Assembly (NCBI GenBank): GCA_963808705.1
Contig: CAWEHB010000016.1
Coordinates: 992,001 to 1,056,000 of the forward strand
Reading direction: 5' to 3'
Source of the DNA: JASHPR01 sp963808705
GTDB taxonomy: Bacteria > Actinomycetota > Actinomycetes > Streptosporangiales > Streptosporangiaceae
Length of the DNA stretch: 64,000 nucleotides
This document shows, one piece after another, positions 52,784-60,269 of the stretch; position 1 is the first letter of the stretch, and each line of letters opens with the position of its first letter. The notes below the pieces were generated by a model. That model searched no databases. It was given only the letters and a program-made list of their open reading frames with translations, and had not been told where the DNA came from. The position numbers and the translations under genes are program-made.

Positions 52784-53248
52784 TCAGATCGAGATCGGCA
52801 CCATGTCCTTTATGTCGCTGATGCCGCGGGTGACCTGCTCGAACTCGGGCTGGCCCGGCGGCATAGCGGCGAACCTGGTGCCACCCGCCGCCGCGACCTT
52901 CGGCTCGGGGGCGCGCTCCAGCCGGATCGGGTCGGCCGGGGCGCCGGGCTCTGGCACGCTGGCCACGTCGGGCGGCAGTTCCCTGACGCCGGCGAAGACG
53001 GGCTCGCTCTGCAGTTCCGCCAGGGCGAAGCTGTCGGACACCTCCCTGAGCACCTGCGACAGGGGCGCGCCGAGGGCACCGCAGATCGAGGCGAGCAGCT
53101 CGGACGAGGCTTCCTTCTGGCCGCGCTCTACCTCGGACAGATATCCGAGCGACACGCGCGCAGCGGCGGACACCTCACGGAGGGTGCGACCCTGCCGGAG
53201 ACGCAGCCGCCGCAGCGCGTCACCGAGCAAGTGACGAAGCAGGACCAT
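52784..53248 (-). CDS. clgR: ClgR-type XRE regulator of protease genes
   Basis: 154 residues. Helix-turn-helix at about 10-65: LGDALRRLRLRQGRTLREVS, then VSLGYLSEVERGQKEASSEL and LASICGALGAPLSQVLREV, a near-exact match to ClgR/PopR family start regions. In Streptomyces and mycobacteria ClgR activates clp protease and stress genes and is itself degraded by Clp. The remaining residues are acidic/Pro-rich and poorly conserved. Gene order rimO-pgsA-cinA-clgR is the canonical one, which supports the name. Confidence 0.9.
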   Translation of the reverse strand: MVLLRHLLGDALRRLRLRQGRTLREVSAAARVSLGYLSEVERGQKEASSELLASICGALGAPLSQVLREVSDSFALAELQSEPVFAGVRELPPDVASVPEPGAPADPIRLERAPEPKVAAAGGTRFAAMPPGQPEFEQVTRGISDIKDMVPISI

Positions 53249-53355
53249 CGCCGCACTCCCTTCCCGGGGCCTTCCGCTGTCCCCTCCACCGTACCTGTCC
53301 TTACGGACCGTGCGGGAGAGGTCCCAGCCGCGTGTTCAATGCCGTAACGCTGTAA

Positions 53356-53892
53356 TCATATGCCGTCTTCCCGTAGCACGCTCAACAGCAGGCCGAGCGA
53401 CTGCTCGACGGTCGCGACGCGGATCTGGTGCCGGTCGCCGGAGAGCGCGAGGGAGCGCGCCGTGGTGCCGCCGCCCGCGGCGACCGCGATGTGCACCGTG
53501 CCCACCGGCTGGCCGTCCGCCGGGTCAGGGCCGGCCACGCCCGTGGTGGCGGCCGCTACCGCCGCTCCCATCCGGCGGCGCGCTCCTTCCGCCATGGCCG
53601 CGGCCACCGCGGGATGCACCGCGCCATGCCGCTCCAGCAGCCCGGACGGAACGCCGAGGAGCGCCGTCTTCAGGTCCGTCGCGTAGGTGACCACCGCGCC
53701 GCGGAAAGCCGCGGACGCGCCCGGGACCGAGGTCAGCGCCGTGGCGAGCATCCCGCCGGTGAGCGACTCGGCCACCGCGAGCGTGTCCCCCCGCGCCGTG
53801 AGCAGCCCGATGATCTCGCCGGAGAGCGCGCGGATCCGGCTCCCGGTGCCCGGCCCGCCCGGGCTCTGCGCGCCCGGCCCGTGAGGACCCAT
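53356..53892 (-). CDS. cinA: CinA C-terminal domain nicotinamide-nucleotide amidase
   Basis: 178 residues from the ATG at 53892, with GGGAGAG six bases upstream. Only the PncC domain is present: DTLAVAESLTGGMLATALTS, VVTYATDLKTALLGVP, AMAEGARRRMGAAVAAATTG and VAGPDPADGQPVGTVHIAVA. It deamidates nicotinamide mononucleotide to nicotinate mononucleotide. The N-terminal MocF/COG1058 domain of full CinA is absent, as is usual in actinomycetes. It starts 26 bp after the pgsA stop. Confidence 0.92.
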   Translation of the reverse strand: MGPHGPGAQSPGGPGTGSRIRALSGEIIGLLTARGDTLAVAESLTGGMLATALTSVPGASAAFRGAVVTYATDLKTALLGVPSGLLERHGAVHPAVAAAMAEGARRRMGAAVAAATTGVAGPDPADGQPVGTVHIAVAAGGGTTARSLALSGDRHQIRVATVEQSLGLLLSVLREDGI

Positions 53893-53918
53893 GATGTCTC
53901 TCCCTATCCTGCCGCCGA

Positions 53919-54548
53919 TCAGCCGTGCGCGGTCGCGCGGCGCAGGCGCACCGCGCGGGCCGCGTAGTCCGCGCCGGTCACCACCGTGACGACGAGCGCG
54001 ACCGCCATCACAAGCTCGCGGACGACCCCGAAGGGCCCGGGCAGGATATAGAGCGCGATCGCGATCACCTGCAGCAGGGTCTTGGCCTTGCCGCCGCGGC
54101 TCGCGGCGATGACGCCGCGGGAGATGACCCAGAAGCGCAGGCCGGTGACGGCCAGCTCGCGGAACAGGATCACGCCCGTGACCCACCAGGGCAGCTCGCC
54201 GAGGTAAGACAGCACCACCAGCGCCGACCCGGTGAGGGCCTTGTCCGCGATCGGGTCCGCGATCTTGCCGAAGTCGGTGATCAGGCCCCGCCGCCGCGCC
54301 AGCTCGCCGTCGAGGAAGTCGGTGGCCGAGGCCAGGCCGAAGATGGCGCAGGCGGCGATCCGCCAGCCGTCTCCCCCGGCCAGCAGGCACACGATGAACA
54401 CCGGCACCAGGCACAGCCGGAGCGCGGTCAGCACGTTCGCGACATTGACCAGGCCTGGCGCCGCGGCGGCACCGGCGGTCCCGCGTTCACCCGCGGCGGC
54501 ACCGGCGGTCCCGCGTTCACGCGCAGCGCCGGCGTCAGGCCGGCTCAA
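53919..54548 (-). CDS. pgsA: CDP-diacylglycerol--glycerol-3-phosphate 3-phosphatidyltransferase
   Basis: 209 residues; starts 14 bp inside the end of rimO. CDP-alcohol phosphotransferase motif DGELARRRGLITDFGKIADP followed by IADKA supplies the DG(x)2AR...G(x)3D(x)3D metal and substrate ligands. About five membrane helices. It forms phosphatidylglycerophosphate from CDP-diacylglycerol and glycerol-3-phosphate. The first 30 residues contain a duplicated ERGTAGAAA from a 30-bp tandem repeat (about 54470-54528); they precede the conserved LVNVANVLTALRLCLVPVFI, where translation could also begin. Confidence 0.93.
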   Translation of the reverse strand: MSRPDAGAARERGTAGAAAGERGTAGAAAAPGLVNVANVLTALRLCLVPVFIVCLLAGGDGWRIAACAIFGLASATDFLDGELARRRGLITDFGKIADPIADKALTGSALVVLSYLGELPWWVTGVILFRELAVTGLRFWVISRGVIAASRGGKAKTLLQVIAIALYILPGPFGVVRELVMAVALVVTVVTGADYAARAVRLRRATAHG

Positions 54549-56085
54549 CGCGCTGCGCGCCTCTCGCCGGCGGGGCGCCCGTGGTACCGGGCCCGGCGGT
54601 ACCGATCACATCGGCCAGCAGATCGGCGCCTTCCGCGCCGGTCGCCCTGGCCCGGACCATGTCGCCCGCGGCGAGGCGGCCGCGGGCCCGCACCTCCGTG
54701 GTCCCGTCGACCTCCGGGGCCTGGTGCGCGGCGCGGCCGCAGTACCGCCCCCCGCCGAGCGGCTCCTCGATGAGGACGTCCACGATCTCGCCGGCGCGCT
54801 CCTCGGCCCGCTGGGCCATGAGCTCGTCCGCCAGGTCGGCGAGATCCTCGACCCGCCGCGCGATCTCGTCGGCCGGTACCTGCCCGGGCAGGGACGCTGC
54901 CTCGGTACCGTCCTCCTCGGAGTACCCGAAGATCCCGATGGCGTCGAGGCGGGCGTCGGTCAGGAAGCGGTGCAGCTCCGCCACGTCGGCCTCGGTCTCC
55001 CCCGGGAAGCCCACGATGAAGTTGGAACGCACGCCAGCCTCCGGGCAGGCCCGCCTGACCTGCTCCAGGAGCGCGCAGAAGCGCTCGCGGTCGCCGAACC
55101 GCCGCATGGCCCGCAGCACGCGGCCGCTGGCGTGCTGGAAGGACAGGTCGAAGTACGGCGCCACTCCGGGGGTCGAGGTCATGACCTCGATCAGGCCCGG
55201 CCGCAGCTCGGCGGGCTGCAGGTAGCTGATCCGCACCCGCTCGATCCCCGGCACCGCCGCGAGCTCGGGGAGCACCGTCTCGAGCAGCCTCAGGTCGCCC
55301 AGGTCCTTGCCGTAGGAGGTGGAGTTCTCGCTGACCAGGAAGAGCTCCCGCACTCCCTGGGCCGCCAGCCAGCCTGCCTCGGCCACCAGGTCCTGCGGCG
55401 GCCGGGACACGAACGCGCCGCGGAACGCGGGGATGGCGCAGAAGCTGCACCGGCGGTCGCAGCCCGATGCGATCTTCAGCGGCGCCATGACGCCGCCGTC
55501 GAGCCGGCGGCGCAGCACCCGCGGCCCCGAGGCCGGGGCTATCCCCGGCGGGAGATCCGGCAGGACCGTCCGGGCGGCCGGGCCCGCGGCCGTCTCGTGC
55601 CCGGGGATGCGGCCGCCCGCGGCGTGCGGGCGCCCGGCCGGCGAGATCGGGAGCAGGCGCCTGCGGTCGCGGGGCTCGTGCGCGGCCCACCGCTGGCCGT
55701 CGAGCACCGCGTCGAGCCGGGCGGCGATGTCGCCGTAATCGTCGAAGCCGAGGACCTGGGCCTCCGGCAGCGCCTCGGCGAGGCCGGAGCCGTAACGTTC
55801 CGCCAGGCAGCCCGCGGCCACCACCTTCGCGCCGCCTGACCCGGCGCTGAGCAGCTCGTCGATCGATTCCTGCTTGGCCGCCTGGATGAAGCCGCAGGTG
55901 TTGACCAGGACCACGTCGGCGTCGGTGTCGGGTTCGAGCACGGTCCAGCCCGCGGCCTCGAGGCGGGCCGCGAGCTCTTCCGAGTCGACCTCATTCCGCG
56001 CGCAGCCCAGCGTGACCAGGCTCACGCGCTTCGCGGCGGCATGCTCCGCAGCGGGGCGACCTGCGGCGGGACGGCTCGATGACAC
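54535..56085 (-). CDS. rimO: Ribosomal protein uS12 methylthiotransferase
   Basis: 516 residues. UPF0004 cysteines in VTLGCARNEVDSEELAARLE, VNTCGFIQAAKQESIDELLS and AAGCLAERYGSGLAEALPEA; radical SAM motif KIASGCDRRCSFCAIPAFRG; and a C-terminal TRAM domain. It adds a methylthio group to an aspartate of ribosomal protein S12. The CARNxVDSE start separates it from MiaB, encoded separately at 28.5 kb. A 40-residue Pro/Gly/Arg-rich segment at about 155-190 lies before the SAM domain. It lies downstream of the RodZ-like gene on the same strand. Confidence 0.95.
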   Translation of the reverse strand: MSSSRPAAGRPAAEHAAAKRVSLVTLGCARNEVDSEELAARLEAAGWTVLEPDTDADVVLVNTCGFIQAAKQESIDELLSAGSGGAKVVAAGCLAERYGSGLAEALPEAQVLGFDDYGDIAARLDAVLDGQRWAAHEPRDRRRLLPISPAGRPHAAGGRIPGHETAAGPAARTVLPDLPPGIAPASGPRVLRRRLDGGVMAPLKIASGCDRRCSFCAIPAFRGAFVSRPPQDLVAEAGWLAAQGVRELFLVSENSTSYGKDLGDLRLLETVLPELAAVPGIERVRISYLQPAELRPGLIEVMTSTPGVAPYFDLSFQHASGRVLRAMRRFGDRERFCALLEQVRRACPEAGVRSNFIVGFPGETEADVAELHRFLTDARLDAIGIFGYSEEDGTEAASLPGQVPADEIARRVEDLADLADELMAQRAEERAGEIVDVLIEEPLGGGRYCGRAAHQAPEVDGTTEVRARGRLAAGDMVRARATGAEGADLLADVIGTAGPGTTGAPPARGAQRVEPA

Positions 56086-56172
56086 ACCGGCAGACTACGG
56101 TAACTCCGCCGGTGCGACGGCGCCGGCGGTGGCCGCGGAACCTGGCCTCCCCGGCCTCCTGCGCCGCTCCGG

Positions 56173-56961
56173 TCAGCCGACGGAGGCCTGCTGGCCAGGC
56201 CCGAGGCTGAGCGTGACCGGCTGGGTGGACCCGGCGGGCACCGGATTCTTCCCGTTCACCGTCAGCGAGACTCCGGCGGGATTGCCGAGCACCAGGCTCA
56301 CCGCCTGGTTCTCGGTCCAGTTCATCGAGCTGCCGGGGTTGATGATGCCCTGGTAGATCTGGGTTCCGCTGGCCGTGGTGAGCTGGACCCAGCAGGCCTC
56401 GGTGGCCGTGATGCGGATCACCACCTCGTTGGCCAGCGCGGGCGGCGGAGGCGTGGCGGTCGGCTTCGGGTGCGCCGTGGGCTTGGCCGCGGGCTTGTGC
56501 GCCGTGGTGCCCACGTGCCGCGAGCCGGACGAGGACGCGGCCGGCGGGGAGGATGACACCAGGTGGTACACGACCAGGCCGACGAGCACGGCGAGCGCCA
56601 GGACCATGGCCACGCTCCAGTTCGGCCCGCGGCGCTCCCTGATCTTGATCGGCGTGGCGGGCTCGAAGACATCGGCGGCGGAGATGGCCCGCGGTGCGCC
56701 CTGCGTCTCGTCGTACTCCCGGATCAGCGCCTCCGGGTCGGCGCCCACGGCCCGGGCGATGCTGCGGATATGGCCCCGGGCGTAGAAATCGCCGCCGCAC
56801 GCGGAGTAATCACCGCGCTCGATCTCCCGGATGATCGTCTCCCGGATGCAGGTTCGCTGGCTGACCTGCGTGACGGTGAGATCAGCCTGGCGGCGTGCCT
56901 CTGCCAGGGTGTCACCGATGCTCACGCCGCGCCTCCACTCCTTGTCTTGCTGTGCTTTCAT
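56173..56961 (-). CDS. RodZ-like helix-turn-helix membrane protein (DUF4115)
   Basis: 262 residues. N-terminal XRE domain (SIGDTLAEARRQADLTVTQV, RTCIRETIIREIERGDYSAC, YARGHIRSIARAVGADPEAL), one membrane segment at about 120-138 (VAMVLALAVLVGLVVYHLVS), a Pro/Lys/Thr/Ala linker, and an external DUF4115 beta domain (VVIRITATEACWVQLTTASG, NPGSSMNWTENQAVSLVLGN). RodZ ties MreB to the envelope in rods; the actinomycete protein between ftsK and rimO has this layout but an unproven role. Confidence 0.9.
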   Translation of the reverse strand: MKAQQDKEWRRGVSIGDTLAEARRQADLTVTQVSQRTCIRETIIREIERGDYSACGGDFYARGHIRSIARAVGADPEALIREYDETQGAPRAISAADVFEPATPIKIRERRGPNWSVAMVLALAVLVGLVVYHLVSSSPPAASSSGSRHVGTTAHKPAAKPTAHPKPTATPPPPALANEVVIRITATEACWVQLTTASGTQIYQGIINPGSSMNWTENQAVSLVLGNPAGVSLTVNGKNPVPAGSTQPVTLSLGPGQQASVG

Positions 56962-57167
56962 CGCTGTGCGCCGCCCGGGGAGGGACGGGTGCGGTGACAG
57001 CTGCCGGTCTTCCTTTGCGTTCCCTGCGTGAGGGGCCAGTCACCAAGTGTAGACATCCATCAGCCGGCCAACGGCGAGCCGACCCTCTTGACGGCACTAT
57101 AAGTATCCCGCGCCGGGCGGCTGGCCACGACCCCCGAACCCTCTGAACTCCCTCAGGAATCCGTCAG

Positions 57168-57189
57168 GGGCCGGTCAGCAATCCGGCCC
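57168..57189 (-). terminator. Hairpin downstream of ftsK
   Basis: GGGCCGG (57168-57174) and CCGGCCC (57183-57189) form a 7-bp stem with an eight-base loop, directly after the ftsK stop on the minus strand. Confidence 0.5.
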
Positions 57190-57194
57190 GCGGA

Positions 57195-59936
57195 TCAGCT
57201 CTCGGGGCTGCCGCGCAAGGACGCGAGCAGCGCCCCGAGGTCGTCCGGCTTGACCAGCACGTCCCTGGCCTTGGAGCCCTCGCTGGGCCCGACCACGCCC
57301 CGGCTCTCCAGCAGGTCCATCAGCCGGCCTGCCTTGGCGAAGCCCACCCGCAGCTTGCGCTGCAGCATCGAGGTGGACCCGAACTGGGTGCTGACCACGA
57401 GCTCGGCGGCCTGCAGCAGGTACTCGAGGTCGTCCCCGATGTCCGCGTCGATCTCCCGCTGGTGGCCTTCCGGCGCGGCCACGTCGTCGCGGTAGGCGGG
57501 ATCCGCCTGCTTCTTGCAGTGCGCGACGACCTCGCGGATCTCCTTCTCGGTCACGAACGCGTTCTGCAGCCGCAGCGGTTTGCTCGCGCCCATCGGCAGG
57601 AACAGGGAGTCACCCTGGCCGATCAGCTTCTCGGCGCCGGGCTGGTCCAGGATGACCCGGCTGTCGGTCAGGCTCGAGGTGGCGAACGCGAGCCGGGACG
57701 GCACGTTGGCCTTGATCAGCCCGGTCACCACGTCCACGCTCGGGCGCTGCGTCGCGAGCACCAGGTGGATGCCGGCCGCCCGGGCGAGCTGGGTGATCCG
57801 CACCACGGAGTCCTCGACGTCGCGCGGGGACACCATCATCAGGTCGGCGAGCTCGTCGACGATCACCAGCAGGTAGGGGTACGGCTCGTAGACGCGCTCG
57901 CTGCCGGCCGGGGCGGCGAGCTTCCCCGAGCGCACCGCCTTGTTGAAGTCGTCCAGGTGCCGGAACCCGGACGCCGCGAGGTCGTCGTAGCGGCGGTCCA
58001 TCTCCCCGACCACCCACTGCAGCGCGTCCGCGGCCCGCTTGGGGTTGGTGATGATCGGGGTGATCAGGTGCGGGATGCCCTGGTAGGCGGCGAGCTCGAC
58101 CCGCTTGGGGTCGATCAGGATCATCCGGACCTCGTCCGGGGTGGCCCGCAGCAGGACCGACGTGATCAGCCCGTTGATGCAAGTACTTTTGCCGGCCCCG
58201 GTCGCTCCGGCTATCAACATATGGGGCATCTTCGCGATGTTAGCCACTACATGTAGGCCCTCGACGTTCTTGCCGAGGCCGACCACCATCGGGTGGTGGT
58301 CGCTGGCCGCCGCCGGGGACCGCAGCACGTCGCCCAGGCTGACGATCTCCCGGTCGGCGTTGGGGATCTCCACCCCGATCGCGGACTTGCCCGGGATCGG
58401 GGACAGGATCCGCACGTCCGCGCTCTTCACCGCGTACGCGATGTTCTTCGACAGCGCGGTGACCCGCTCCACCTTGACGGCGGGGGCGAGCTCGATCTCG
58501 TACCTGGTCACGGTCGGCCCCCGGGTGAACCCGGTCACGTGGGCGTCCACCTCGAACTGCTCGAGCACCGCCGACAGCGCCTCGACCATGAGGTCGTTGG
58601 CGCGGGTGCGGGTCTTCGGCGCCGTCCCCGGCCGCAGCAGCGCCGCGGGCGGCAGCGTGTAGCTGGCGTCGCTGGCGCTGGTCAGCATGAGCTGCTCGCC
58701 GGGCTTGCGGTGATCAGCGCCGCCCGGCCCGGCCGAAGCGCCCGCCGGGACCTGCCGCCCGTCCGGGCCAGGCTCGGATCCGGACCACGGATCGCGCCAT
58801 GACGTCCCGGCCGCGGCCGGGTCGGCAGGCTGTCCCCGCGACCCGGTGACCCCGGGGCCGTACGTCAGCGCCTCGCTGGCCGTGGCGTCCTCGGCGACCG
58901 GGGGCACCGCGGCCGCCGCTGCGGGCCGGGCGTCCCGGCCGGTACCCGCGCCGTCCCGGGGCAGGATCCCGCCCACCAGCGGCGTGTCGTAGGGCCGCTC
59001 GTGGTCGCCTGCCCCGATGGCTTCCTGCCGCTTGCGCCCGCGCCGGGCCAGCTGGCTGCCAGGGCGGCCGGCCTGGGCGGCGTCGCCCGCTTCGGCCTCG
59101 GCGTCGGCGTCATCGGCCCACTGGCCCCACAGGACCCGCCGGCGCAGGCTGGCGAGCCGGGCCGGCACCCGGTGCAGCGGCGTTCCGGTGACCACCAGCA
59201 GGCCGAAGCCGGCGACCAGCGCGAGCAGCGGCGTCGCGATCCACGGCGTCACGGCCGCGACCAGTGGCGCCGACACCGCATAGCCGATGAAGCCGCCCGC
59301 CGCCCGGATCGCCGCCGTGCCGTCGGCCAGGCTGGGCGTCCCGTGGGCGATGTGCACCAGGCCGAGCATGCCGATGATCAGCGCCGCCCAGCCGATCACT
59401 ATGCGGGCGATCTCCGCGTTCCGGTCCGGGTGCCGCAGGTAGCGCCAGGCCAGCAGGGCCAGCAGGATCGGTACCACCCAGGCCGCCGAGCCGAACCCGT
59501 TACGGACCGCGGCGGAAAGGTATCGGCCGACGACGCTGCCCAGGTGCCACCAGACCGCCGCGGCCGTGATGATGGCCAGGCCCAGGATGGCCAGCCCGGC
59601 GCCGTCCCGGCGGTGGGCCGGATCCAGGTCGCGCGCGTTCCGGCCGAAGGCCCGGGCCGCGGCCCCGACCGTGTGCGCCAGGGCCATCCATACGCCCGTG
59701 ATCGCGCCGACCATCCAGCCGACCAGGATCACGCCCGGGTTGGCCGAGGGCTTCCGGCCGTAGCGCCGCCCGGTCGGACGGCGGTAGCTCTTTCCCGGCC
59801 GCCCACCGCGCGACCGCGCGCTCGGCTTGCGGCCGGGGCTGCCACTGCCCCTCGGGCGCGCGGAACTCGCCGAGCGGGACCGCCCGGCCGTCCCGGGCTT
59901 CGAGCGCGCGGCAGTCTTCGGCGCACGGGTCGCCAT
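57195..59936 (-). CDS. ftsK: DNA translocase FtsK/SpoIIIE
   Basis: 913 residues from the ATG at 59936, with GGAG four to eight bases upstream. A basic N-terminus (Arg/Ser/Gly-rich, 1-65) precedes four or five membrane helices to about 270, then an acidic and Pro/Gly-rich linker to about 420. Motor: Walker A IAGATGAGKSTCINGLITSV, Walker B YLLVIVDELADLMMVSPRDV, and QRPSVDVVTGLIKANVPSRL. The gamma winged-helix domain (VVSTQFGSTSMLQRKLRVGF) is complete. FtsK pumps chromosomal DNA at the septum. The open frame continues far upstream without family similarity. Confidence 0.96.
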   Translation of the reverse strand: MATRAPKTAARSKPGTAGRSRSASSARPRGSGSPGRKPSARSRGGRPGKSYRRPTGRRYGRKPSANPGVILVGWMVGAITGVWMALAHTVGAAARAFGRNARDLDPAHRRDGAGLAILGLAIITAAAVWWHLGSVVGRYLSAAVRNGFGSAAWVVPILLALLAWRYLRHPDRNAEIARIVIGWAALIIGMLGLVHIAHGTPSLADGTAAIRAAGGFIGYAVSAPLVAAVTPWIATPLLALVAGFGLLVVTGTPLHRVPARLASLRRRVLWGQWADDADAEAEAGDAAQAGRPGSQLARRGRKRQEAIGAGDHERPYDTPLVGGILPRDGAGTGRDARPAAAAAVPPVAEDATASEALTYGPGVTGSRGQPADPAAAGTSWRDPWSGSEPGPDGRQVPAGASAGPGGADHRKPGEQLMLTSASDASYTLPPAALLRPGTAPKTRTRANDLMVEALSAVLEQFEVDAHVTGFTRGPTVTRYEIELAPAVKVERVTALSKNIAYAVKSADVRILSPIPGKSAIGVEIPNADREIVSLGDVLRSPAAASDHHPMVVGLGKNVEGLHVVANIAKMPHMLIAGATGAGKSTCINGLITSVLLRATPDEVRMILIDPKRVELAAYQGIPHLITPIITNPKRAADALQWVVGEMDRRYDDLAASGFRHLDDFNKAVRSGKLAAPAGSERVYEPYPYLLVIVDELADLMMVSPRDVEDSVVRITQLARAAGIHLVLATQRPSVDVVTGLIKANVPSRLAFATSSLTDSRVILDQPGAEKLIGQGDSLFLPMGASKPLRLQNAFVTEKEIREVVAHCKKQADPAYRDDVAAPEGHQREIDADIGDDLEYLLQAAELVVSTQFGSTSMLQRKLRVGFAKAGRLMDLLESRGVVGPSEGSKARDVLVKPDDLGALLASLRGSPES

Positions 59937-60031
59937 GATCTCCACGGTATCGGGCATTTCGCGCCAGGGCGAAGACCCAAAGCCCGTGTGTCGGCCTTGC
60001 CCGGTCTGCCCAGGACCGGACGAGGCCCACA

Positions 60032-60073
60032 AATGTACCGGAAGGCCGACTATAGCCAGCCTTTTCGTACATT
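60032..60073. promoter_or_regulatory. 15-bp inverted repeat flanking a TATAG core between ftsK and the hydroxylase gene
   Basis: AATGTACCGGAAGGC (60032-60046) and GCCTTTTCGTACATT (60059-60073) match as a dyad at 12 of 15 positions; the outer seven bases and inner five pair perfectly. The 12-base spacer holds CTATAG, readable as a TATAGT -10 toward ftsK. A plausible operator for a dimeric repressor such as the PaaX protein at 63.1 kb, though its published sites differ. Confidence 0.5.
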
Positions 60074-60135
60074 CGCGGCGCGCCGCGGGGAGGGCGTGCG
60101 GCGGGACGCGGGCGGGCACCCAGTCAAGCGTTGTA

Positions 60136-60164
60136 TTGATGATCGTCGCTAGAACAGCATACTG
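60136..60164 (+). promoter_or_regulatory. Candidate promoter of the aromatic hydroxylase operon
   Basis: TTGATG (60136-60141) and CATACT (60159-60164) with a 17-bp spacer; the start would be near 60171, just ahead of AGGAG and the GTG at 60180. Confidence 0.45.
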
Positions 60165-60269
60165 TCGGAGAGGAGCCAGGTGGCGACGGGACGGGTGGCG
60201 AGGGGAACCGGTAGCGACGGGAACGGGAGCCGGCCCGGTGGCGGCGCGGAGAGGCCGGGGAGGCGGGGA

